NCBI GenBank assembly: GCA_943787925.1
Contig: CALSOH010000001.1
Span: 701,609-765,608, forward strand
Source of the DNA: TMED14 sp003507115
GTDB lineage: Bacteria; Bacteroidota; Bacteroidia; Flavobacteriales; Schleiferiaceae
Direction of reading: 5' to 3'
DNA length: 64,000 nt
Within the stretch, counting starts at the first letter, position 1; every line of letters begins with the position of its first letter. The position numbers and the translations under genes were made by a program. Positions 16,946-24,964 of this stretch are shown here, one piece after another. The notes below the pieces were generated by a model. It was given only the letters and a program-made list of their open reading frames with translations, had not been told where the DNA came from and did no database searches.

Positions 16946-19246
16946 ATGAAGCGTATTTATTCCCTCCTCGCCGCGACGCTTTTGGGCTCGACGGTCCTCG
17001 CTCAAGGTGTTCCTACCGAGCGCATCTCGACCAGTAAATTTCGGCAGCTGGAGCAAGAACTGCCCACCCCCAACGTCTATCGCACGGCTTCTGGGGCGCC
17101 GGGCCATGAATACTACCAGAACAAGGCGAGCTACGATATGAGCATCACGCTGGATGAAACCACCCACCGCATCGATGGCTCCGAATGGATCACCTATACC
17201 AACAATAGCCCCGATGCATTGACCTATCTATGGGTTCAGTTGGACCAGAATATGCGCAAGCCGGGCTCCATGACCGACCTCAATAAGACCGGCGAACTTC
17301 CTAAGACCATCACCCCAGAGCAAGTTCAGGAACGCTACATAGATCAATTCGAAGGCGGCTTTGTTATCGACGGCGTCAGCAACGCCACGCCACTGCCCTT
17401 CAGCATCGTGAACACCATGATGCGCGTTGACCTGCCAAGCCCCTTAAAGCCTGGGGGTACCTACAAATTCAAGATTGATTGGCATTATACCATCAACGAC
17501 CGCATGACGGACGGGGGCCGTAGTGGCTACGAACACTTTGAGGAGGAGAATAATACACTCTACACCATTGCCCAATTCTTCCCTCGCATGGCCGTCTATG
17601 GCGACAATGTGGGTTGGCAGCACAAACAGTTCTTGGGCCAAGGCGAATTCACCTTGCCGTTTGGCGATTATAAGGTGGCGATCACGGTCCCAGAGGACCA
17701 CATTGTGGCGGCCACAGGGGTGCTCACCAACGAGTCTAGCATCCTCAACGCGACTCAACGCAAACGTTTAGCCCAAGCACGTCAATCATTTGACAATCCG
17801 ATTATTATCGTAACTGAGGAAGAGGCCCGTATCGCCGAAACACCTGAAGCCAAAGCCAAGGCTACGGGCACCAAGACCTGGATTTTCAAGGCGGACAACG
17901 TTCGGGATTTTGCCTTCGCGACATCGCGAAAATTCATTTGGGACGCGATGGCCGTCACGGTGAATGGCAAGACCAGCTTGGCCGAGTCCTTCTATCCCAA
18001 GGAAGGCAATCCGCTGTGGGAACAATACAGCACGCGCGTTGTGGCCCATACGATTCGCTCCTACAGCCAGCACACCGTGGATTACCCCTACCCCCGCGCC
18101 ATTTCGGTACACACCGCCAATATCGGCATGGAATATCCTATGATTTGCTTTAACGGCGGTCGACCCGATGCAGACGGCACCTACAGCGAAGGCACCAAGC
18201 ATGGCATGATTTCCGTGATCATCCACGAGGTGGGCCACAACTTCTTCCCCATGATCATCAACAGCGACGAGCGCCAGTGGACGTGGATGGACGAGGGCTT
18301 GAACACCTTTGTGCAATACCTCGCCGAGCAGGAATGGGACATCCACTACCCTGCACGTCGAGGCCCGGCCTATCGCATCGTGGACTACATGCGCTCACCG
18401 GCCATGAACATGGTACCCATCATGACGAACTCCGAGAGCATTCTCCAGTTTGGCAACAACGCCTACGGCAAGCCTGCTACGGCCCTGAACATCTTGCGCG
18501 AAACGGTCCTCGGCCGCGAGCTTTTTGACTATGCGTTCAAGACCTATTGTGAACGCTGGGCCTTCAAACACCCTGCCCCGGCTGACCTCTTCCGTACCAT
18601 GGAGGACGCATCCGGAGTGGACCTGGATTGGTTCTGGCGCGGTTGGTTCTACACGACCGAATTCACCGACCAAAGTCTCGACAAAGTGCGCATCGCGGCT
18701 GTTCCCACCTTGGATCCTGCCACCTTGGAAGCCCAACGACGCTACGAAGGCACCCACGACCAGGCCCGCCACATCGGCCAAACGCGTAACGAGGCAACGC
18801 TCCGACCCACCATCGTGGACAACACGCCGGCAGCGAGCGACTTCTACAATAGCTACGACCGCTACGCCTTGTCCGCTTCGGATAAGAAGGCTTTGGAAGC
18901 GATGGAAGCTGGTCCCACCGGGTATTTGCACGAATTGAGCATCTCCAACAAAGGCGGACTGATTATGCCCGTGATTGTGGGCTTCACCTTTGAGGATGGC
19001 ACGACCCACGTGGAGCGCTACCCCGCAGAAATTTGGATCAAGCACGAAGAGTCCTTCGTCAAGACGGTCTACCTGCCCAAAAAAGCGGTGAAGATTGAAC
19101 TAGACCCCTACTTGGAGACGGCAGACACGGATACGTACAACAATGTTTGGCCTGCCGATGTGAATGTGCATTTGGAAGCCTTGCCCGAGCGCTCTCGCTG
19201 GGAGTCCTGGCGCTCTAACCCCATGCGCGACGCCCAACGCAACTAA
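16946..19246 (+). CDS. M1 family aminopeptidase, exported
   Basis: A 766-residue zinc metallopeptidase. Residues 1-19 are a signal peptide (SLLAATLLGSTVLAQ). Then comes the M1 N-terminal beta domain (DMSITLDETTHRIDGSEWITY), the GMEYP motif that stands for the family GxMEN motif, and the zinc site H427-E428-VG-H431 with E450 eighteen residues later (HExxH-x18-E), all intact. A long C-terminal region follows. Expected to trim N-terminal residues from peptides in the periplasm or outside. A much earlier in-frame start at 16763 is rejected because it runs through the upstream gene and would bury the signal peptide. Confidence 0.93.
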   Translation: MKRIYSLLAATLLGSTVLAQGVPTERISTSKFRQLEQELPTPNVYRTASGAPGHEYYQNKASYDMSITLDETTHRIDGSEWITYTNNSPDALTYLWVQLDQNMRKPGSMTDLNKTGELPKTITPEQVQERYIDQFEGGFVIDGVSNATPLPFSIVNTMMRVDLPSPLKPGGTYKFKIDWHYTINDRMTDGGRSGYEHFEEENNTLYTIAQFFPRMAVYGDNVGWQHKQFLGQGEFTLPFGDYKVAITVPEDHIVAATGVLTNESSILNATQRKRLAQARQSFDNPIIIVTEEEARIAETPEAKAKATGTKTWIFKADNVRDFAFATSRKFIWDAMAVTVNGKTSLAESFYPKEGNPLWEQYSTRVVAHTIRSYSQHTVDYPYPRAISVHTANIGMEYPMICFNGGRPDADGTYSEGTKHGMISVIIHEVGHNFFPMIINSDERQWTWMDEGLNTFVQYLAEQEWDIHYPARRGPAYRIVDYMRSPAMNMVPIMTNSESILQFGNNAYGKPATALNILRETVLGRELFDYAFKTYCERWAFKHPAPADLFRTMEDASGVDLDWFWRGWFYTTEFTDQSLDKVRIAAVPTLDPATLEAQRRYEGTHDQARHIGQTRNEATLRPTIVDNTPAASDFYNSYDRYALSASDKKALEAMEAGPTGYLHELSISNKGGLIMPVIVGFTFEDGTTHVERYPAEIWIKHEESFVKTVYLPKKAVKIELDPYLETADTDTYNNVWPADVNVHLEALPERSRWESWRSNPMRDAQRN

Positions 19247-19256
19247 TTCTGACACC

Positions 19257-19766
19257 ATGAAGTATCTAGTCCCCCTATGGGTGGCCGCCAGCCTATCGGT
19301 GGCCTGCAGCCAGCCTGAAGAAGCGGCCCAAGAAGCCGCTGTGGAACATCGCAATTACGTGAAAGATCAGTATGGCGAAACGGTCATTCAGCAATACCTG
19401 CATCTCAAAGATGCGTTGGTATCCAGCCGCGTACAAGAAGCTCGCGATGCCGCCAAATTGATGTACATGCACTTGGACATTGCCAAACACGAGTCTTTGG
19501 TCAAACCCTTGACGGAAATCATTGAGAACGAGGACCTATCTCTCCAGCGTGAGCGCTTTTCGGCCCTGTCCCTCGCCTTGCAGGAGGCCTTGCAGGCCAA
19601 CAACGACGAGGTGATCAATGCCGGGCGAGAAGCCCTCTTCATTCAATACTGCCCCATGGCCTTCGGAAACCAAGGTGCCACTTGGTTAAGTAGCGAAGGG
19701 AGCGTGATGAACCCTTATTTTGGGGACGACATGCTGACTTGCGGGGTCATACGCGACACGCTGTAA
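19257..19766 (+). CDS. DUF3347 family lipoprotein
   Basis: A 169-residue lipoprotein: signal peptide with lipobox SVAC at about 14-17, helical core rich in Ala/Gln/Glu, and the DUF3347 C-terminal motif QYCPMAFGNQGATWLSSEG with NPYFGDDMLTCG. The two conserved Cys and the Met-containing loop resemble metal sites in copper-related members of the family, but metal binding is not shown here. It follows the M1 peptidase by ten bases and precedes a strong terminator, so it ends that operon. Confidence 0.85.
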   Translation: MKYLVPLWVAASLSVACSQPEEAAQEAAVEHRNYVKDQYGETVIQQYLHLKDALVSSRVQEARDAAKLMYMHLDIAKHESLVKPLTEIIENEDLSLQRERFSALSLALQEALQANNDEVINAGREALFIQYCPMAFGNQGATWLSSEGSVMNPYFGDDMLTCGVIRDTL

Positions 19767-19810
19767 GCCCTTTCGGCATCCCGAGAAACTTATTAACGAA
19801 GCGAGAAAAA

Positions 19811-19836
19811 CCTGTCCCAAGCGGGACGGGTTTTTT
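19811..19836 (+). terminator. rho-independent terminator after the DUF3347 gene
   Basis: Stem CCTGTCCC (19811-19818) pairs with GGGACGGG (19823-19830) with one G-T wobble, loop of four, followed by six T. The last T is also the first base of the parA promoter element. Confidence 0.85.
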
Positions 19837-19843
19837 ACTTTTA
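19836..19843 (+). promoter_or_regulatory. minus-7 promoter element of parA
   Basis: TACTTTTA ends four bases before the parA ATG at 19848 and shares its first T with the terminator T-run immediately upstream. Confidence 0.55.
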
Positions 19844-19847
19844 CCAA

Positions 19848-20630
19848 ATGGGGAAAATCATTGCTATTGCAAACCAAAAAGGGGGCGTCGGAAAGACGAC
19901 CACCGCGGTCAATTTGGCCTCGGCTTTGGGCTTTTTGGAGCAACGAGTCCTATTGATTGACGCCGATCCCCAAGCCAATGCTACCTCGGGATTGGGAGTC
20001 GATGTGGCCACCGTCGAAGCGGGAACCTACCAGGTTCTCGAACACACCTGCGCCGCCACCGATGCCGTCATGGGAACCGATCAACCTAATCTTTGGCTGA
20101 TGCCCGCCCATTTGGATTTAGTAGCGGCCGAACTCGAGCTCGTGGACAAACCCAAACGCGAATTCATGCTCAAGGAGGCGCTGAAGACCTTGCGCCACGA
20201 ATTCGACTATATCATCATCGATTGCGCTCCTTCCTTGGGCCTGGTGACACTCAATGCCCTCACCGCTGCGGACAGTGTGGCTGTGCCCATTCAGTGTGAA
20301 TACTTCGCCCTCGAAGGCCTCGGGAAGCTTTTGAACACGATTCGTAGCGTTCAAAATCTGCAAAATCCCGATCTCACCATCGAAGGCATGCTCCTCACCA
20401 TGTACGACTCGCGTTTGCGTCTGAGCAATCAAGTGGTCGAGGAAGTGCAGCAGCACTTTCAACAATTGGTTTTCACCACCATTATTTCGCGCAATGTCCG
20501 CCTGAGCGAGGCACCCTCGTTCGGTGAGCCCATTTTGGTGTACGATGCGTCGAGCACCGGTGCGGAGAACTATTTAAACCTCGGCCGAGAAATTTTGGCA
20601 CGAAATACGCAGGCAGTAGACCTGAACTAA
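19848..20630 (+). CDS. parA: ParA/Soj family chromosome partitioning ATPase
   Basis: A 260-residue cytoplasmic P-loop ATPase. The deviant Walker A motif KGGVGKTT starts at K11 with the signature Lys, followed by LIDADPQANAT (switch I) and IIIDCAPSLGLVTLNAL (Walker B). Length and motifs match chromosomal ParA. Unusually no parB follows; the next gene is a SurA-like chaperone whose promoter overlaps the parA stop. ParB may be encoded elsewhere, or this is an orphan ParA that positions other cargo. Confidence 0.93.
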   Translation: MGKIIAIANQKGGVGKTTTAVNLASALGFLEQRVLLIDADPQANATSGLGVDVATVEAGTYQVLEHTCAATDAVMGTDQPNLWLMPAHLDLVAAELELVDKPKREFMLKEALKTLRHEFDYIIIDCAPSLGLVTLNALTAADSVAVPIQCEYFALEGLGKLLNTIRSVQNLQNPDLTIEGMLLTMYDSRLRLSNQVVEEVQQHFQQLVFTTIISRNVRLSEAPSFGEPILVYDASSTGAENYLNLGREILARNTQAVDLN

Positions 20631-20635
20631 GTTTG
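20628..20635 (+). promoter_or_regulatory. minus-7 promoter element overlapping the parA stop
   Basis: TAAGTTTG, a full TAnnTTTG match; its first three bases are the parA stop codon TAA. Four bases separate it from the ATG at 20640. Confidence 0.6.
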
Positions 20636-20639
20636 TACG

Positions 20640-21953
20640 ATGAATAAAATGCTTCGGGCCCTGGCCCTTCTCACCTTGGCCGCTCCCCTTTGGGCTCAGC
20701 CCATTCCGGTTCAAGTGGATGGCGTCGTAGCCCAAGTCGGAAAAGAAATAATCCTTCAATCCGACATCGCCATTCAACGGGAGGCCTTATCCCGCGAGGG
20801 ACAAACTCTAACGGATTGCCAAATGATTCGCGAGCTCCTTCTCGAAAAACTGCTCATCCACCATGCGGCCATTGATTCGGTCATTATTGCGGAGGAAGAG
20901 ATCGATGAAAACATCGATCGCCGCATCGACCAGCTCGTGGGCCAAATCGGCACCGAGCGACGCCTCGAGGAGTACTACGGCAAATCCATCCTAGAGATCA
21001 AAGAAGAAATGCGTCCCTTGATGCGCAATCAAATGACCGCCCAGCGGATGCAGATGACCATCACTGAAACCATTGAAGTGACTCCCAAGGAAGTGGAAGA
21101 TGCCGTCGCCTTAATCCCCCTAGACTCCCTTCCCTTGATTGGCACGGAAGTCGAGTTGGCCCAAATCATTATCGAACCCAAGGTCAGCCAACAAGCTGAA
21201 CAGGATGCCATTGACCGCCTCAATCAATTGCGTGACCGCATCCTAGGCGGTTCCTCCTTTGCCACCATGGCCATCCTGTATTCGGAGGATCCCGGCTCCA
21301 ACCGCAACGGCGGGGAGTACAAGGGCATCAAACGCGGGGTATTTGTCAAAGAATTTGAAGCCATCGCTTTTAACCTCCGCCCCGGGGAAGTTTCAGCCCC
21401 CTTCCGCACGGAATATGGATTCCACATCGTCCAACTCCAGGTGAAGCGAGGCGAAGAATTGGACTTGCGACACATCTTGATCAAACCTAAAGTCGAGCAA
21501 GCAGATCTCGACGCAGCAAAGAATTTGCTCGATTCGCTCCGAACCGCGATTCTGGCAGGCCAAGTCACTTTTGAGGATGCCGCAGAGTCTTTTTCAGCCG
21601 ATGAAGAGTCCAAGCTCAACGGCGGAGTCATGATGAACCCGATGACGACGGATGTGCGATGGAATGTGGAGGATTTGGATCGCGGTATTTTTTATGCCAT
21701 TGAAAAGATTGAAACGGGTGGTATTTCTGAACCCGCTCTCGTGCGCAAGCCGGATGGCCAGGAAATTTTTCGCATTCTGCAATTGCGCGACCGGGTAGCC
21801 CCACACCGGGCCAACCTCGCCCAAGACTTCAGCCTGCTGAAGAATTATGTGCAAAACCAGCGAAAGCAATCCAAAATGCTACAGTGGGTAGAGGACAAAA
21901 AGGCGGAAACCTACATCTACCAGGCACCGAGCTACGAAGGCTGTTGGAACTGA
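20640..21953 (+). CDS. SurA-like periplasmic peptidyl-prolyl isomerase
   Basis: A 437-residue chaperone for outer-membrane proteins. A signal peptide (ALALLTLAAPLWAQ) is followed by a SurA N-domain (VDGVVAQVGKEIILQSDI), then two parvulin rotamase domains: the first around 175-275 (ELAQIIIEP, YSEDPGSNRNGGEYKGI, FRTEYGFHIVQL), the second around 280-395 (LRHILIKP, FSADEESKLNGGVM). Two-parvulin architecture and length match Bacteroidota SurA homologues. A perfect hairpin terminator follows 13 bases after the stop. Confidence 0.92.
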   Translation: MNKMLRALALLTLAAPLWAQPIPVQVDGVVAQVGKEIILQSDIAIQREALSREGQTLTDCQMIRELLLEKLLIHHAAIDSVIIAEEEIDENIDRRIDQLVGQIGTERRLEEYYGKSILEIKEEMRPLMRNQMTAQRMQMTITETIEVTPKEVEDAVALIPLDSLPLIGTEVELAQIIIEPKVSQQAEQDAIDRLNQLRDRILGGSSFATMAILYSEDPGSNRNGGEYKGIKRGVFVKEFEAIAFNLRPGEVSAPFRTEYGFHIVQLQVKRGEELDLRHILIKPKVEQADLDAAKNLLDSLRTAILAGQVTFEDAAESFSADEESKLNGGVMMNPMTTDVRWNVEDLDRGIFYAIEKIETGGISEPALVRKPDGQEIFRILQLRDRVAPHRANLAQDFSLLKNYVQNQRKQSKMLQWVEDKKAETYIYQAPSYEGCWN

Positions 21954-21966
21954 TAACTTGTTATAG

Positions 21967-21996
21967 AGCGGCCCCCCCAGCGGGGCCGCTTCCTTT
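21967..21996 (+). terminator. rho-independent terminator after the SurA-like gene
   Basis: Perfect nine-base stem AGCGGCCCC (21967-21975) / GGGGCCGCT (21982-21990), six-base loop, then TCCTTTTT. It separates the chaperone gene from the mannosidase operon. Confidence 0.85.
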
Positions 21997-22009
21997 TTAT
22001 CTTGTAGGG

Positions 22010-24964
22010 ATGCAAAAGACCCTTGCTCTCCTCCTGCTTCTCGGCGGCTTGGCGCTGTCCAGCCAAGCCCAGCACATTCCTGATAGGCCTATCACGGTAG
22101 CCCATATCGACCCCTTTATTGGCACGGGCGGACATGGGCATACCCATCCGGCTGCGACCGCTCCGTTTGGAATGGTCCAGGTAGGGCCCGATACGCGCAA
22201 AGAAGGCTGGGACGGCTGCAGCGGCTACCACTTCACGGATTCCACGCTGTACGGATTTAGCCACACGCATTTGAGCGGGACGGGGGTCAGCGATTATTCG
22301 GACATTTTGATTCGGCCCTTGGCGGGCCCCGAAGACTTCGCAGAAACCGTCGGCTTTGACAAAGCCTCCGAGGTGGCGGAAGCGGGCTACTACGCGGTGA
22401 CCCTGGAAAACGGCATTCGATGCGAGTTCACTGCGGCAGACCGGGTGGGTCTCCACCGCTACGGCCTGTCCTGGCGCGAGGACGGCAAAGCCTATTTCTT
22501 GCTGGATTTGGGCTACCGCGATCGAACGCTGAGTGACCGCGTGTGGATCAAGCATAGCGAGGAAGGCGAATACCTCAGTGTTTACCGTCAATCCGAAGGC
22601 TGGGCCCGCGATCAGCGCCTCTTTGCCTCGATACACGTACTCGGAGAGTTCCACATCGAAGCTGTGAAGGGCTACGGGAACGGTCGCTATGTCATTCAGG
22701 TGGATGTTCCACGTCACCATTGGACAGTTAGCGAAAACGGCCTGGCCGATGTGGATCGAATGCCGATCCAGTTCGCCGTCGCTCTCAGCGCCGTGGACGC
22801 GGAGGGTGCGGAAAACAACTATACCGAATGGTCTCAGGCTCTGCCCAAAAAGAGCCACAGCCCAGAGGAGGCCTTCAACTGGACCAAACGACAGAGCCAA
22901 GCCGCTTGGCAGGCAGAACTCAACCGCGCCCAGGTCACCGGCGGAACGGAAGCGCAAAAGCGCATCTACGCCACGGCCCTCTACCACGCCTTCAGCGTGC
23001 CCAACCTGTGGAGCGATGCCGACGGCCGCTACCGCGGCATGGACCAGAAGATCTATCAGGATTTGGAACACCCCCACTACACGGTCTTTTCGCTCTGGGA
23101 CACCTACCGAACGGCGCATCCGTTGTACCTCCTGACCCAGCCCGAACGGGCCATGGACTTCATCGAAACGATGCTGGATCACTACGACCAATCGGGCCGC
23201 TTGCCCATTTGGGAATTGGCCGCCAACGAAACCAACTGCATGATTGGCTACCACAGCGTGAGCGTGATTGCCGATGCCATCGCTAAGGGCTTTCCCGTCG
23301 ATGTAGACCGCGCCTTGAAGGCGATGATCGGGACGGCAGAGTCGGACGTGTTTGGCCTGCCCACCTACCGGGAACAGGGCTACCTCAGCCTACAAGATGA
23401 GTCCGAATCAGTATCCAAAACCCTAGAATACGCCTACGACGACGCCTGCATTGCATGGACGGCCGCCAAAGCCGGAAAGGATTCCATTGCGGACCATTTT
23501 TGGCAGCGTTCGCAAGCCTGGGTTTCCATGCTGGATCCGGAAACAGGTTTGGCCCGTCCGCGCGACAACGGCACCTTCCTAAAGCGCTACGAACCTCGGG
23601 AGGTCAACAACAACTTCACGGAAGCCAATGCCTGGCAGTACAGCTTCTCGCCCATTCACGACTTAAAGCGTTGGACCAGCATGCTCCAAGACTACGGCTA
23701 CAGCTTGGAAGGCCAACTCGACGCCCTTTTTAAGGCCCCCTCGGAAACCATGGGCCGAGACCAAGCCGACATCACTGGGCTGATTGGCCAGTATGCGCAT
23801 GGCAATGAGCCTAGCCACCACATCGCCTGGCTCTACGCCGCCACGCAGCACCCCGAAAAAGGCCACGCCCGTATCCGTGAAATTCTGGAAACGATGTATA
23901 GCGACCAACCGGACGGCTACCAGGGCAATGAAGACTGCGGCCAAATGTCTGCCTGGTACGTCATGAGCTCCTGGGGTCTCTACCCGCTTGTTCCGGGAGA
24001 AGCCCAGTATGCGCTGGCTGCACCTTTGTGGGAAACGGTTCATTTGCCCGAAGTAGGCCCAGAGGGTGTGACGTTGACGCGCATGGGGAAAGGCGGCTAC
24101 CTGACGAGTTGCCTGCCCAAGGATCAGGTGCTGCGCGCGTGGCAGCGCCCCGATGAAAGTTTTCTGAGCCACGCAGACTTGGAAGCGCGAGGGGAATTGG
24201 TCTACTTCACGACGGAAGCGCTACCGGACGTGGAAAAAAACTGGGTGCCCTATGCCAATTCACATCCGTTTGTGGAGCGCCGCGACCTGGACCTCTTGCC
24301 TGCGCCGCGTATTGAAGTGGCTCGCCGCTTTGAGGGAAGCACCACGGCCAAGATCTGGATGACGCCCGGCATCCATGCGCCGGCAGAAAAGAATTTGACG
24401 GAGACGCAAAGCATCACGGTATCCGCAGAGCCCGGCCATTCCAGCACCGCCTACACAACCAAGAAGCCCAACGATTGGAGCGTCAAGGTCTTGGAAGGGC
24501 AGCCCAACCCGCAGTACAACCCAGGGGAAGCTGCGCTCATCGATGGAGTCCGAGGGGATGTGGATTGGCGCAAGGGCGAATGGTTTGGCTTGCAGGGGCA
24601 AGACTTGACCGTATTGGTTACGCCCCCTGCCGCGAAGCGTTTTAAGCACTTAGACATCGACCTCAGCCTCCTACACGACCAGCGCTCCTGGATCACCTAC
24701 CCCATGCGTATTGAGATGTACCTCGTGCAGGAAAACGGCGAAGAATGGCTCGCGGACTGGTCCGATTACCCAGAAATTGAGGACATCCCCGCAGAAATCA
24801 TGCTCTGGCGCACGAACTACTCGGCAAAAGCGCCCGTCTGGCTTCGCCCCAAAATTGCTGGTGTTCGCTTTGAGTTCCGCAATGCCGGGCTTCTGCCGGA
24901 ATGGCACCTGGGTGCCGGGGGCGAAACCTTCATCTTCCTAGACGAAATAACGATTCAAGAATGA
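22010..24964 (+). CDS. GH92 family alpha-mannosidase, exported (first of tandem pair)
   Basis: A 984-residue secreted glycoside hydrolase. Signal peptide LALLLLLGGLALSSQAQ, then the GH92 N-terminal domain opening VDPFIGT-like (HIDPFIGTGGHGHTHPAATAPFG) and the (alpha/alpha)6 catalytic domain with NETNCMIGYHSVSV, HGNEPSHHIAWLY and CGQMSAWYVMSSWGLYP motifs. Family members cleave alpha-mannosidic bonds with calcium. About 200 extra C-terminal residues form a beta-rich module (discoidin-like by appearance). Start at 22010: TATCTTGT ends four bases before it, and an upstream in-frame start at 21884 would cross the terminator. Stop overlaps the next GH92 start. Confidence 0.93.
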   Translation: MQKTLALLLLLGGLALSSQAQHIPDRPITVAHIDPFIGTGGHGHTHPAATAPFGMVQVGPDTRKEGWDGCSGYHFTDSTLYGFSHTHLSGTGVSDYSDILIRPLAGPEDFAETVGFDKASEVAEAGYYAVTLENGIRCEFTAADRVGLHRYGLSWREDGKAYFLLDLGYRDRTLSDRVWIKHSEEGEYLSVYRQSEGWARDQRLFASIHVLGEFHIEAVKGYGNGRYVIQVDVPRHHWTVSENGLADVDRMPIQFAVALSAVDAEGAENNYTEWSQALPKKSHSPEEAFNWTKRQSQAAWQAELNRAQVTGGTEAQKRIYATALYHAFSVPNLWSDADGRYRGMDQKIYQDLEHPHYTVFSLWDTYRTAHPLYLLTQPERAMDFIETMLDHYDQSGRLPIWELAANETNCMIGYHSVSVIADAIAKGFPVDVDRALKAMIGTAESDVFGLPTYREQGYLSLQDESESVSKTLEYAYDDACIAWTAAKAGKDSIADHFWQRSQAWVSMLDPETGLARPRDNGTFLKRYEPREVNNNFTEANAWQYSFSPIHDLKRWTSMLQDYGYSLEGQLDALFKAPSETMGRDQADITGLIGQYAHGNEPSHHIAWLYAATQHPEKGHARIREILETMYSDQPDGYQGNEDCGQMSAWYVMSSWGLYPLVPGEAQYALAAPLWETVHLPEVGPEGVTLTRMGKGGYLTSCLPKDQVLRAWQRPDESFLSHADLEARGELVYFTTEALPDVEKNWVPYANSHPFVERRDLDLLPAPRIEVARRFEGSTTAKIWMTPGIHAPAEKNLTETQSITVSAEPGHSSTAYTTKKPNDWSVKVLEGQPNPQYNPGEAALIDGVRGDVDWRKGEWFGLQGQDLTVLVTPPAAKRFKHLDIDLSLLHDQRSWITYPMRIEMYLVQENGEEWLADWSDYPEIEDIPAEIMLWRTNYSAKAPVWLRPKIAGVRFEFRNAGLLPEWHLGAGGETFIFLDEITIQE

